Assembly: GCF_000720455.1 (NCBI RefSeq)
Contig: NZ_JOAK01000008.1
Location: 129,191-193,190 of the forward strand
Direction: 5' to 3'
DNA: 64,000 nt
Source of the DNA: Streptomyces virginiae
GTDB taxonomy: Bacteria; Actinomycetota; Actinomycetes; Streptomycetales; Streptomycetaceae
The position numbers were made by a program, and so were the translations under genes. Of this stretch, positions 26,301-34,969 are shown piece by piece. The notes beneath the pieces were generated by a model. The model did not search any database. It was given only the letters and a program-made list of their open reading frames with translations, and was not told the DNA's origin. Each line of letters starts with the position of its first letter. Position 1 is the stretch's first letter.

Positions 26301-27698
26301 ATGAAGCCCGGCCTGCCGACCGCCATGGAACGGCCCCACTTCATCGGCATCGGCGGCGCCGGCATGTCCGGCATCGCGAAGATCCTGGCCCAGCGCGGCG
26401 GCCGGGTCGCCGGCAGCGACGCCCGGGGCGACTCCGAGACCGCCGACGCGCTGCGCGCCCACGGCGTCACGGTCCACGGCGGACACGCCGCGCAGAACCT
26501 CGCCGCCGACTCCACCTCCGTGGTCGTCTCCAGCGCCATCCGCGCCGACAACCCCGAGCTGGCCCGCGCCGCCGAGCTCGGCATCCCCGTCGTGCACCGC
26601 TCCGACGCCCTCGCCGCCCTGATGGACGGCCTGCGCCCGATCGCCGTCGCCGGCACCCACGGCAAGACCACCACCACCTCGATGCTGGCGGTCTCCCTCT
26701 CGGCCCTGGGCCTGGACCCCTCGTACGCCATCGGCGGCGACCTGGACGCCCCGGGCTCCAACGCCCACCACGGCGAGGGCGACATCTTCGTGGCCGAGGC
26801 CGACGAGAGCGACCGCTCCTTCCACAAGTACTCCCCGCAGGTCGCGATCATCCTCAACGCCGAACTCGACCACCACGCGAACTACGCGTCGATCGAGGAG
26901 ATCTACGAGTCCTTCGAGACCTTCGTCGGCAAGGTCGTGCCCGGCGGCACCCTGGTCGTCGCCCACGGCCAGGAGGGCGCCGCCGAGATCGCCCGCCGCG
27001 TCGCGGGCCGCGAGGGCCTCACCGTCGTCACGTACGGCGAGGAGGAGGACGCCGACGTCCGCATCACCAAGATCACCCCGCGCGGCCTGACCAGCGAGGT
27101 CACCGTGGTCCTGGACGGCCGGATGCTCACCTTCACCGTCTCCGTCCCCGGCCGCCACTACGCCCACAACGCCGTCGCGGCGCTCGCCGCGGGCGTCGCC
27201 CTCGGCATCCCGGCCCACAACCTGGCCTCCGCCCTCGGCAAGTACACCGGCGTCAAGCGCCGCCTCCAGCTCAAGGGCGAGGCCGCCGGCGTCCAGGTCA
27301 TCGACTCCTACGCGCACCACCCCACCGAGATGAACGCCGACCTGGAGGCCATCCGCGGGGCCGCCGGCGACTCCCGGATCCTGGTGGTCTTCCAGCCGCA
27401 CCTGTTCTCCCGCACCCAGGAACTCGGCAAGGAGATGGGCCAGGCCCTGGCCCTCGCCGACGCCGCCGTGGTCCTGGACATCTACCCCGCCCGCGAGGAC
27501 CCGCTCCCCGGCGTCACCAGCGAGATCATCATCGCCGCGGCCCGGGCGGCGGGCGCCGACGTCACCGCCGAGCACGACAAGACGGCCGTCGCCGACGTCA
27601 TCGCGGGAATGGCCAAGCCCGGTGATCTCGTTCTCACCATGGGCGCGGGCGACGTCACGGACCTCGGTCCGGCCATCCTCGCGCGCCTGTCGAGCTGA
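26301..27698 (+). CDS. murC: UDP-N-acetylmuramate-L-alanine ligase
   Basis: 465 residues. Adds L-Ala to UDP-MurNAc in peptidoglycan synthesis. HFIGIGGAGMSGIAKIL near the start is the UDP-binding motif, AVAGTHGKTTTTSMLAVS near residue 115 the ATP-binding loop, NAELDHHANY near 185 the conserved Mur-ligase His/Asn region and DSYAHHPTEMNADLEA near 335 the C-terminal domain motif. In many bacteria murC sits in the division and wall cluster; here, as in other streptomycetes to my knowledge, it stands elsewhere, next to msrB 23 bases downstream. GGAG precedes the ATG. Confidence 0.95.
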   Translation: MKPGLPTAMERPHFIGIGGAGMSGIAKILAQRGGRVAGSDARGDSETADALRAHGVTVHGGHAAQNLAADSTSVVVSSAIRADNPELARAAELGIPVVHRSDALAALMDGLRPIAVAGTHGKTTTTSMLAVSLSALGLDPSYAIGGDLDAPGSNAHHGEGDIFVAEADESDRSFHKYSPQVAIILNAELDHHANYASIEEIYESFETFVGKVVPGGTLVVAHGQEGAAEIARRVAGREGLTVVTYGEEEDADVRITKITPRGLTSEVTVVLDGRMLTFTVSVPGRHYAHNAVAALAAGVALGIPAHNLASALGKYTGVKRRLQLKGEAAGVQVIDSYAHHPTEMNADLEAIRGAAGDSRILVVFQPHLFSRTQELGKEMGQALALADAAVVLDIYPAREDPLPGVTSEIIIAAARAAGADVTAEHDKTAVADVIAGMAKPGDLVLTMGAGDVTDLGPAILARLSS

Positions 27699-27721
27699 CG
27701 GAACGAGGGAGCGGGAGAGTC

Positions 27722-28135
27722 ATGTCGTACGAGGTCGAGAAGACGGACGAGCAGTGGCAGGCGGAGCTGACCCCGTCCGAGTACCAGGTGCTGCGCCTCG
27801 CCGGCACCGAGCCGGCCTTCCGCGGTGAGTACACCGACACCAAGACGGAGGGCGTCTATTCCTGTCGCGGGTGCGGGGCCGAGCTGTTCCGCTCCTCGGA
27901 GAAGTTCGAGTCGCACTGCGGCTGGCCGTCCTTCTTCGACCCGAAGGACACCGACGCCGTCGAACTGCTCGCCGACACCTCGCACGGCATGGTCCGCACC
28001 GAGGTCCGCTGCGCGAAGTGCGGCTCCCATCTCGGTCACGTCTTCGAGGGCGAGGGCTATCCGACGCCCACCGACCAGCGGTACTGCATCAACAGCATCT
28101 CGCTGCGCCTGACCCCGGCCCCCGACGCGGGCTGA
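27722..28135 (+). CDS. msrB: Peptide-methionine (R)-S-oxide reductase
   Basis: 137 residues. MsrB repairs methionine-R-sulfoxide in oxidised proteins. Two zinc-binding CxxC pairs are present (SCRGCGAELF near residue 47 and CAKCGSHLGHVF near 98), and the catalytic Cys is in RYCINSISLR near the C-terminus, where the family has Cys or Sec. Length and motifs are canonical. It is 23 bases after murC, so the two are probably cotranscribed. Convergent with the small secreted protein downstream; a GTCCGGGCCCGGAC palindrome (28158-28171) in the gap may help terminate. Confidence 0.95.
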   Translation: MSYEVEKTDEQWQAELTPSEYQVLRLAGTEPAFRGEYTDTKTEGVYSCRGCGAELFRSSEKFESHCGWPSFFDPKDTDAVELLADTSHGMVRTEVRCAKCGSHLGHVFEGEGYPTPTDQRYCINSISLRLTPAPDAG

Positions 28136-28182
28136 CCCCGGGACGCCGCAGGAGGACGTCCGGGCCCGGACGGCGCGCGGGC

Positions 28183-28506
28183 TCAGCCGCTGCACTGGGT
28201 CATTTCACCGCCCTGGCGGACGCTGTAGGTGCCCGGCGGCACGTTCATGACCTGGAAGCCGCCGTTCTGGGCGATCTCGACCGTCCCGCCGAAGCCGGCC
28301 GACCCGTACACGTAGGCCGGGCCCGGGGTGAAGCCACCGCCCGACAGGTGCACCTTCCCGTTCTCCAGGACCCCGGAGGTCGAACACGTCGCGGCCGGGA
28401 CGGCGGCCGGCGGGGTGTGCGGGGCCGCCGCGAGGGCGGCGGGGGCCGCGACGAACGAGGCGGCCACGAGGGGACCGAGGACGAGGAGCCGTGTGCGCCG
28501 GTTCAT
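28183..28506 (-). CDS. Small secreted two-cysteine protein
   Basis: 107 residues. A signal peptide (RRLLVLGPLVAASFVAAPAALA pattern, cleaved near residue 28) precedes a short mature domain of about 75 residues, rich in Gly and small beta-forming residues (NGKVHLSGGGFTPGPAYVYG, GGFQVMNVPPGTYSVRQGGE). Two cysteines, one near the start of the mature part (ATCSTSG) and one at the extreme end (MTQCSG), could close it with a disulfide. I know no family; its pattern suggests an Ig-like or transthyretin-like extracellular domain. It is divergent from the conservon and alone on its strand. Confidence 0.75.
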   Translation of the reverse strand: MNRRTRLLVLGPLVAASFVAAPAALAAAPHTPPAAVPAATCSTSGVLENGKVHLSGGGFTPGPAYVYGSAGFGGTVEIAQNGGFQVMNVPPGTYSVRQGGEMTQCSG

Positions 28507-28872
28507 GGGACTTCCTTACCGGGAGGAATCGGGAGGCCGCGCGCCGCACGCCGCGGGCGGGGCCGCCTTTCCATCGTCACCCCGCCCCCTGCCCGGTGCG
28601 ACCGGAGGGCCGGTTGGCCTGAACCGGACGCGGATGGTGTCGAGGACGTCGCGGTTCGATTCCGATCCGGTCTCTGGCCTGGGGTGATCCGACGGAGATA
28701 GCACGGTCGGCGTGTGAAGACACCTATCCGTTTCTTCCGTCTGTCTGGTTATGATCGGCCCCTCACATCCCGTCACGACCACACCGGTTGTGGCCGTCCC
28801 CTCTGCAGTGCCGTGCCCGGTCCGGCCGTTCGGCCATCCCTGACGTCCCCACGCCCCCGCTCCCGAGGACCG
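28507..28872. other. Intergenic region upstream of the conservon
   Basis: 366 bases between the small secreted protein and cvnA, divergent. The sequence is less GC-rich than its surroundings between about 28715 and 28760, and holds TATGAT at 28750-28755, a possible -10 box for cvnA, without a clear -35 box at 17 or 18 bases. No RNA gene or repeat was found. Confidence 0.45.
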
Positions 28873-31242
28873 ATGTCTCCCATAGAACCCGAAGGCGTAA
28901 GAGGGCAGTCGACGCCGCGTCGGTGGCGCAACGTGCGCCTGCGCACCCTCCTCATCTGGCTGGCAGTGGTCCCCACCGTGGCGATGGGCACCCAAGTCAC
29001 GGTGACCGCACAACGGTTGCTGGAGCAGTCGGCCCAACTGCGGGCCGACGTGGAGGCCGCCGAGCGGGTCGGAGCCCCGCTCTACACGCTGATGGTCGAC
29101 ATGCAGGCGGAGCGGACGGCAACCGCCTCCCTGTGGGCGGGCACCGCCGGGTCCGAGGGTGAACTGCGCATACGGCGCGCCGCCACGGACTCCGCCGCGG
29201 CCGAGTTCCGCGCACTCGCCGACGATCCCTCACGGTCCTTCACGGAAGTGACCCGGCAGCTCGAGAAGCTGGCCGCCCACCGCCAGCGCGCGGACACCCG
29301 CAGCGGCGCCGCCGACAGCACCCTCGCCTACTACTCCGAGGTCATCGGCAAGGTCATCCAGGTCTACCAGCAGGAGTTCAGCCACGCGGAGGACGCCGAA
29401 CTCGCCCAGGCGAGCCGCCCCGTGGTCTCGATGCTCCAGGCCACCGAGATGGTGGCGCGCGAGGACACCGTCCTGGCCCTCGCCGGGCCGTCCGGAGAAC
29501 TCGGCTTCGTCGGCTACGACCAGTTCGTCAGCTCCCTGGGAGCCCAGCGCTACCTGCACGAAGCCCTGATCGTGCCGCACCTGACGGCGCGGGACGAGCG
29601 GTTCTACGAGAGGGTCGTCGGCTCCGAGGACTGGCAGGAGAAGACGCGCATCGAGAACGCGGTCCTCTCCGGGCACAAGGACACCGTCTCGGGCATCAGA
29701 CTCCCCGGCGAGGTGAGCGGCTGGTCGTCCGCGCACGCCAACTTCTCCGTGCAGATGACCACGCTCAACATCGACCTGGCGCGCTCGGTGCTCGCCCGCG
29801 GCGAGGCCAAGGCCGGGGAGCTGCAGGCCGAGGTCGCCTGGCTGATAGCCGGGAGCGGCGGCGGACTGCTGGCCGTCGTCGTCGTGGTCGTGTTCACCAC
29901 CCGGTCGGTCCTCCGCCGCCTGCGCGAACTGCACGAGCGCACGGTGACCGTGGCCGAGCAGACCCTCCCCGACGTCGTCGCCCGGCTCCAGCACGGACAG
30001 ACCGTGGACCCGCAGGCCCTGCCGGCCGTGAGCGGGGACCGGGACGAGGTCGGGCGCATCAGCGACGCGTTCGCCCGGGCCGTCGCCGTGTCGGTGGACG
30101 GCCACCGCCGGCTGGCCGCCGAGCGCCACGGGTTCGGCCTGTTCGCCTCGGGCATCGCCTCGCGCACCGGAAACCTCGTCAGCCGCCAGCTGAGCCTCAC
30201 CGAGGACCTCCAGGACACCTTCGGCCACGACGAGGCCCTGCTCGCCCAGCTCATGCGGTCCGACCAGCTGACGGTCGGCATGCGGCGGCAGATCGAGAAC
30301 CTCCTGATCCTGGCGGGCGGCGAGGTACCCGACCCGCACACCGAGCCCATGCGCGTCGCCGACCTGCTGCGCGAAGCCGCCGCGGAGGTCGAGGACTTCC
30401 GGCGCATCGAGCGGCAAGCCCTGGACGAGACCAGCGTGGAGCCGAGCGCCATCAGCCAGATCAGCCACCTGCTGGCCGAGCTGCTGGACAACGCCACCCG
30501 GTTCTCCCCGCCGAAGTCCAAGGTGGTCATCCGCGCCGAACTGGTCGCGGACGGCCTGTCGGTGGAGATCGAGGACCGCGGCCCGCGGGTCACCCCCGAG
30601 CGGTACGAGGAGATGAACGGCCGCCTGCACCAGGCCCCGCCGTACTCCGTCCTCGCGCAGAACGCCCACCGCCTCGGCCTGTTCGTCGTGGGCCACCTCG
30701 CCGACCAGCTCGGGGCCACGGTCACCCTGCGCCGCTCGGTGTACGGGGGCACCTGCGCCGTGGTGGTCCTGCCCGCGGAACTGCTGCTGCCGAGCGAGGA
30801 GGAGACCCCGCGCGAGCCCGCCCGTCGAGAACCCGCACTCGTGGCCGCGGCATCCGCCGCGGCACCCGCTCCTGCCCCGGCCGCCATCCCTCCCGCCCCC
30901 GCAGAGGAGCCCGAGCCCGAGCCCGTGCAGGAGCAGGAGCAGGAGCCCGAGCCGGTGGCGCACACGAGCGCCGGACTCCCCAGCCGCCGTACCACGACGC
31001 CCCGGCACGCGCCCGCCACCGCACTCGCGGTCCGGCCTGCCCCGGCGTCCGCCCCCACGCGGCCGGCCCTCCCCGAGCGCGTCCCGCAGACCCACATAGC
31101 CGACGAACTGCGCGCGCCCCACGCGCCGGAAACACAGGTCCCCCAGGACACCGCGACACCCGAAGAGGTCGCCGACGCCTGGGCGGACTACGAACAGGGG
31201 ACCCAGACAGTGGAAGAAGAGCTCCGACGGGATCAGCCATGA
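28873..31242 (+). CDS. cvnA: Conservon sensor kinase-like protein CvnA
   Basis: 789 residues from the ATG at 28873, behind CGAGGA. First membrane helix near residues 26-47, a periplasmic nitrate/nitrite-sensing (NIT) domain of about 280 residues, a second helix VAWLIAGSGGGLLAVVVVV near 330, then a HAMP-like linker and an ATPase domain with the N box ELLDNATRFSPP and EDRGPRV. No phosphorylatable His box is obvious. The last 180 residues are Pro/Ala/Glu-rich. CvnA acts with CvnB, C and D in a membrane complex likened to eukaryotic G-protein signalling. It overlaps cvnB by four bases. Confidence 0.9.
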   Translation: MSPIEPEGVRGQSTPRRWRNVRLRTLLIWLAVVPTVAMGTQVTVTAQRLLEQSAQLRADVEAAERVGAPLYTLMVDMQAERTATASLWAGTAGSEGELRIRRAATDSAAAEFRALADDPSRSFTEVTRQLEKLAAHRQRADTRSGAADSTLAYYSEVIGKVIQVYQQEFSHAEDAELAQASRPVVSMLQATEMVAREDTVLALAGPSGELGFVGYDQFVSSLGAQRYLHEALIVPHLTARDERFYERVVGSEDWQEKTRIENAVLSGHKDTVSGIRLPGEVSGWSSAHANFSVQMTTLNIDLARSVLARGEAKAGELQAEVAWLIAGSGGGLLAVVVVVVFTTRSVLRRLRELHERTVTVAEQTLPDVVARLQHGQTVDPQALPAVSGDRDEVGRISDAFARAVAVSVDGHRRLAAERHGFGLFASGIASRTGNLVSRQLSLTEDLQDTFGHDEALLAQLMRSDQLTVGMRRQIENLLILAGGEVPDPHTEPMRVADLLREAAAEVEDFRRIERQALDETSVEPSAISQISHLLAELLDNATRFSPPKSKVVIRAELVADGLSVEIEDRGPRVTPERYEEMNGRLHQAPPYSVLAQNAHRLGLFVVGHLADQLGATVTLRRSVYGGTCAVVVLPAELLLPSEEETPREPARREPALVAAASAAAPAPAPAAIPPAPAEEPEPEPVQEQEQEPEPVAHTSAGLPSRRTTTPRHAPATALAVRPAPASAPTRPALPERVPQTHIADELRAPHAPETQVPQDTATPEEVADAWADYEQGTQTVEEELRRDQP

Positions 31243-31658
31243 CCACCTCATCGAACACCGCGGCATCCAACGACGCGATCTACAGCGTCCTCGACAACAA
31301 CCTGAGCAGGATCGCCGGCATCCAGGGAGCCGTGCTCCTGTCCAACGACGGCATCCGGCTCAGCGACTACCTGCTGGACCAGCCCCAGGCCGAGCGCATG
31401 GCGGCCGCCGCGTCAGGCATCGCCTCCACGATGAAGGCGATATCCCGGGAGATCGACGGCGGCCGCGTCATCCGCCAGCTCGTCGAGATGGACGACAGGT
31501 ACCTGTGCATCGTCGGGTGCGGTGAAGGCAGCACGCTCATCGTGGTGACCTCCCGCAAGGCGCGCCTCGGCGAGCTGGGCGGCGAGGCCGTACGCACCGC
31601 GCAGGCGCTCGGCGAATGGCTGGGCACCCCCGAGCGCGGCCAGGCGCCGAACTCGTAA
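31239..31658 (+). CDS. cvnB: Roadblock/LC7 protein CvnB
   Basis: 139 residues; a single Roadblock/LC7 domain (SRIAGIQGAVLLSNDGIRLS near residue 25, MDDRYLCIVGCGEGSTLIVVT near 85). In conservons these proteins bind the small GTPase and the kinase. ATG overlaps the cvnA stop. It is the shortest and most conserved member of the set and is followed immediately by cvnC. Confidence 0.92.
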   Translation: MTTSSNTAASNDAIYSVLDNNLSRIAGIQGAVLLSNDGIRLSDYLLDQPQAERMAAAASGIASTMKAISREIDGGRVIRQLVEMDDRYLCIVGCGEGSTLIVVTSRKARLGELGGEAVRTAQALGEWLGTPERGQAPNS

Positions 31659-32029
31659 TGCCGCAGGACGAGCCGCCACAGCCCGCGAGCCGCCGCCGTA
31701 CGCGGCTGTACGCCCTCACCGACGGCCGTACCGCCGCTGAGCACACCGTCCTGACCATGGACACCACCATCACGGCGGCGGTCGCCGGCGACGCGCACGG
31801 GGGACTGCCCACCGAGTGGCAGGAGATCCTCGTCATGTGCGCGCCGCCGGGCGGGCGCGCGGTCGCGGAGATAGCGGCGCGGATGAACATCCGACTCACC
31901 CCGATGACGCTGCTCCTCGGGGAACTCGCCGACCGCGGGCTGATCACCCATCGGCCGCCCCTGGCGGCCTCCGACACCACCGACGTCAACCTGCTCATGA
32001 GAATCAGGGACAACCTTGCCCGGATATGA
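31658..32029 (+). CDS. cvnC: DUF742 protein CvnC
   Basis: 123 residues from an ATG that overlaps the cvnB TAA by one base. A DUF742 domain fills nearly the whole protein (LYALTDGRTAAEHTVLTMDT, IAARMNIRLTPMTLLLGELADRGLI): a winged-helix-like fold lacking known catalytic residues. In conservons it belongs to the membrane-bound complex with CvnA. It overlaps the next gene, cvnD, by 14 bases. Confidence 0.9.
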   Translation: MPQDEPPQPASRRRTRLYALTDGRTAAEHTVLTMDTTITAAVAGDAHGGLPTEWQEILVMCAPPGGRAVAEIAARMNIRLTPMTLLLGELADRGLITHRPPLAASDTTDVNLLMRIRDNLARI

Positions 32030-32627
32030 CACGCCCGCCCCGTCCTCCTCCCGGGAACCGGCCCCGGTCAAGATCCTCATCGCCGGTGGCTTCGGAGTCG
32101 GCAAGACCACCCTGGTGGAGACGATCTCCGAGATCGAGCCGCTGCGGACGGAGGAGCGGCTGACGGCCGCGGGCATCGGCGTCGACGACCTCGACGGCAT
32201 CGAGTCCAAGACCCTCACCACCGTCGCGATGGACTTCGGCCGGATCACCCTCACCGACGCCGGAGTCGTCCTCTACCTTTTCGGCACACCGGGCCAGGAA
32301 CGCTTCTGGTTCATGTGGGACGACCTCCTGGGCGGCGCTCTCGGGGCGATCGTGCTGGTCGACACCCGACGCCTCGACCGCAGTTTCCCGGCCGTCGACT
32401 TCTTCGAGAGCCGCGGCCTGCCCTTCGTGGTCGGCGCGAACTGCTTCCACGGCGAACAGCCCTACACCGCCGAGGAGATCGGCGCGGCCCTGCACCTGCG
32501 GGATCCGAACACGCCCGTCCTCATGCTCGACGCCCGCTCGCGCACGGACGTCCGCGCGTCCCTGCTCCGCCTCCTCGACGTACTCATCGACAAGGCGCGC
32601 CGGACCCCGGCACCGGTCACCGGCTGA
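32016..32627 (+). CDS. cvnD: Conservon GTP-binding protein CvnD
   Basis: 203 residues from a TTG at 32016 inside cvnC. P-loop GGFGVGKTTLVE near residue 26, switch-2-like FGTPGQERFWFMW near 90 and a guanine-specificity region around VVGANCFHGE near 140 (NxxD-like element replaced by GANC). It is a Ras-like GTPase of the CvnD group. The usual fifth member, CvnE (a P450), is not directly downstream: the next gene is convergent and overlaps cvnD by 11 bases. Confidence 0.9.
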   Translation: MPGYDTPAPSSSREPAPVKILIAGGFGVGKTTLVETISEIEPLRTEERLTAAGIGVDDLDGIESKTLTTVAMDFGRITLTDAGVVLYLFGTPGQERFWFMWDDLLGGALGAIVLVDTRRLDRSFPAVDFFESRGLPFVVGANCFHGEQPYTAEEIGAALHLRDPNTPVLMLDARSRTDVRASLLRLLDVLIDKARRTPAPVTG

Positions 32628-33531
32628 CCACCCCGGCCCCGGCCGCCACCACGTCTCCCAGATGGTCCGCCAGGGTGCGGCGCGGGGTCCAGCCCCGGGA
32701 GCGGGCCCGGGTCAGGTCCAGGACCACCGGGTGGGCCAGCTGGTCCACCGCGTACCGGCTGAGGACCGGCTCGGCGGTCGCCAGAGCCTCCGCGATCCGG
32801 GCCGCCGTACGGGCCACCCGCAGCGGCAGGTGCCGGATGCGGGCCCGGACGCCGTGCGCGTCCAGCACCGCGCGGACCGCTGCGTCGCGTCCGTACGGCT
32901 GCCCGTCGGCCACGTTGTACGCCCCCGGCGGCCAGGCCGCGGCCGCGAGGCAGGCCTCCGCCAGGTTCTCCACCGCCGTCAGGCTGAGCCGCACGTCCGG
33001 GCCCGGCAGCAGCAGGGTGCCCGCCCGGACCCGGGACAGCAGCCGCGGCAGCAGCGTGGTGTCGCCCGGCCCGTACACGGCCCGGGGGCGCAGCACCACC
33101 GCCCCGGCGGCCAGGGCCAGCGACTCGCCCGCCGCCTTCGTACGGCCGTAGGCGTTCAACTGCCCGGTGCGCGGGTGGTCCTCGCCGACCAGGGAGCGGT
33201 CCGGCCGCGGGTCGTAGACGCTGGCGCTGCTCACCCACACCACCGGCCGGCCCGCCGCGGCCCGCATGAGCCGCTCGGTGCCGGCGACGTTGACCTCGTG
33301 CATCAGCGCCTCCGCCGCCGAGCCGGGGGAGGGGTCGCCGACCGCCGCCGCGCAGTGCACCACCAGCTCCACCCCGGTGAGGTCCGGGTCGCCCGCGGTC
33401 GCGTCCCAGAAGCGGTGCTCGCCCACCGGGCCCGGCCTGCGCCCCAGGCCCACCACCCGCGCGCCGGCCGCCGCGGCGGCGCGCGCCACGTGTCCGCCGC
33501 AGAAGCCGCTCGCGCCCGTGACCGCGATCAC
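32617..33531 (-). CDS. NAD(P)-dependent short-chain reductase/epimerase, OleD-like
   Basis: 304 residues from a GTG at 33531 that overlaps the P450 stop by four bases. The NAD-binding motif VTGASGFCGGHVAR is at the N-terminus, VSSASVYDPR near residue 110 supplies the catalytic Ser and NAYGRTKAAGE near 135 the Tyr-xxx-Lys. This is the extended SDR / 3-beta-HSD-like fold. In the ole pathway OleD reduces the beta-keto group of the OleA product to a hydroxy acid, and the presence of OleA- and OleC-like genes in the same cluster suggests that job; sugar-nucleotide epimerase is the alternative. It is the last gene of the cluster and its 3' end overlaps convergent cvnD. Confidence 0.78.
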   Translation of the reverse strand: MIAVTGASGFCGGHVARAAAAAGARVVGLGRRPGPVGEHRFWDATAGDPDLTGVELVVHCAAAVGDPSPGSAAEALMHEVNVAGTERLMRAAAGRPVVWVSSASVYDPRPDRSLVGEDHPRTGQLNAYGRTKAAGESLALAAGAVVLRPRAVYGPGDTTLLPRLLSRVRAGTLLLPGPDVRLSLTAVENLAEACLAAAAWPPGAYNVADGQPYGRDAAVRAVLDAHGVRARIRHLPLRVARTAARIAEALATAEPVLSRYAVDQLAHPVVLDLTRARSRGWTPRRTLADHLGDVVAAGAGVVSR

Positions 33532-34796
33532 GGTGCCGCCCGTACGCACAGCGTCCGCCAGCCCGGCAGGGCCGCACCCCGGTCCACCCGGGCCCGCGTC
33601 ACCACGGGCCGGAACGGGGCCAGCGCCGCCAGTACGTCCGCCAGCTGGACGGACGCCAGCCGAGCCCCGGGGCACGCGTGCGTCCCGGCGCCGAACACCA
33701 GCCGGGACAGGGCCGGTTCGGCCGGCCGGCGGGCGTCCGGGTCGCGCCGGTGCGCGTGTGCCGCGTGCCGGGCGACCAGCAACAGCCGGTCGCCGGCCCG
33801 CACCGGGCAGCCGCCGACCGTGCCGTCCGCCGCGGCCGCGCGCGGCAGCAGCGGCGAGGCCGCCGTGACCCGCAGCAGCTCGGCCGCCAGGGCCGCGCGC
33901 AGCGTCTCGTCGGCGGCCTGGTCCCACAGCCCGGCATCGGCGCACCAGGCCACCGCCCGCGGCAGCGCGGCCACGGTGGTGTTCACCGCGGCCACCGCCA
34001 CCATCGCGGCCAGCGCACCGTCGGCCCCACCGGCGGCGTGCCCGATCCGTACCGCCTGCTCGGCGGGGCCCGGCAGGAACGCCTGCCGCGTCGTCACGGG
34101 TCGCCGGTGCTCCGCACGGCCTTCCCGGTCCCCCTCGCCCTCGCACGTACCGGACCCCGCCGAGCACGCCCCGCGGGCGGTCGGCGCCGGTTCGCGGCCC
34201 CTTCCCAGGAGTTCCCGCAGCCGCCCGGCGGCCCGGGCCGCGGCGGCCTCGGCGCGGGGGCGGCGCGGCCCGGGCAGGTGGCTGCGTACGGAGGCGGCCG
34301 CGGCCTCGGCGGCGGCCCGCGCGACCTCGGACGGGTCGGCGCCGGAGCCCAGCAGGGCGCACACCACCGTCCCGGACAGTTCCCGGGCCAGCTCGACGAG
34401 GTCCACCTCCGCGCCCTCGGCGAGCGGCGCGAGGCGGCGTGCGAGCAGGGGCTGCCACCGCGCCCGCAGCTCCTCCACGCCGGCCGCGCCGAGGCCGCCC
34501 GCGAGGTCCCGCCGGTCCGCCCGGTGCCCGCCGCCCTCCTGGTCGAAGAGCACGCCCCCGTCGCCACCCAGCGCGGTGCGCGCGGCGGAACCCGTGGTGC
34601 CCTCGGCGGTCCGGTCGAGCGGCAGCCGGGTCAGGGCCTCGCGGTAGGCTTCCGTCCCGTGCACCAGCAGGGTGCCGCCGATCCGGCGGACGGGCCGTCC
34701 GCGCGTCGCGGCGAGCAGCCCGAACAGCAAGGGGTGCCCGCCCAGGTAGACCCGCCGGTCGCGGCGCCGCGCCCGGGCGTGGGACGTGGGGTTCAT
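33528..34796 (-). CDS. Divergent cytochrome P450-like protein
   Basis: 422 residues from the ATG at 34796 (GGAGGTAG 12 bases upstream). The haem loop FGAGTHACPGARLA is intact and ExxR is present as ELLR. The I helix reads AAVNTTVAAL where AGxETT is usual: the acid is replaced by Asn. Residues around 205-240 form an unusual low-complexity insertion with extra Cys, Glu and Arg (GACSAGSGTCEGEGDREG). The protein could still be a P450 that uses a different proton route or a peroxide. Fourth gene of the ole-like cluster, coupled to the OleD-like gene, but preceded by a 173-base gap after the ligase. Confidence 0.8.
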   Translation of the reverse strand: MNPTSHARARRRDRRVYLGGHPLLFGLLAATRGRPVRRIGGTLLVHGTEAYREALTRLPLDRTAEGTTGSAARTALGGDGGVLFDQEGGGHRADRRDLAGGLGAAGVEELRARWQPLLARRLAPLAEGAEVDLVELARELSGTVVCALLGSGADPSEVARAAAEAAAASVRSHLPGPRRPRAEAAAARAAGRLRELLGRGREPAPTARGACSAGSGTCEGEGDREGRAEHRRPVTTRQAFLPGPAEQAVRIGHAAGGADGALAAMVAVAAVNTTVAALPRAVAWCADAGLWDQAADETLRAALAAELLRVTAASPLLPRAAAADGTVGGCPVRAGDRLLLVARHAAHAHRRDPDARRPAEPALSRLVFGAGTHACPGARLASVQLADVLAALAPFRPVVTRARVDRGAALPGWRTLCVRAAP

Positions 34797-34969
34797 CAAG
34801 GCTCTACCTCCGTGGGATCGGCGGGCCGGGGGGAACAGAGGCCGGGGCTGCGGGCGCGGTTCCGCGCCGCGGCCCGGCGGCGTGGTTCCGGGCCCGGCGG
34901 GCCGGGGCCGCTGCCGTCGTGGCGGCTCCGGAGGCGCACCGGGTCCGGGCGACACGCCGGGTCCGGGCG

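Noticed and set aside
28714..28872. Longer N-terminus for CvnA starting at 28714
   Set aside because: The extra 53 residues are unlike the family, and a Shine-Dalgarno and ATG at 28873 give the usual start before the first membrane helix.
34797..34969. An extra small gene in the gap between ligase and P450
   Set aside because: The stretch encodes only Pro/Gly/Arg-rich low complexity in every frame and has no start with a ribosome-binding site.
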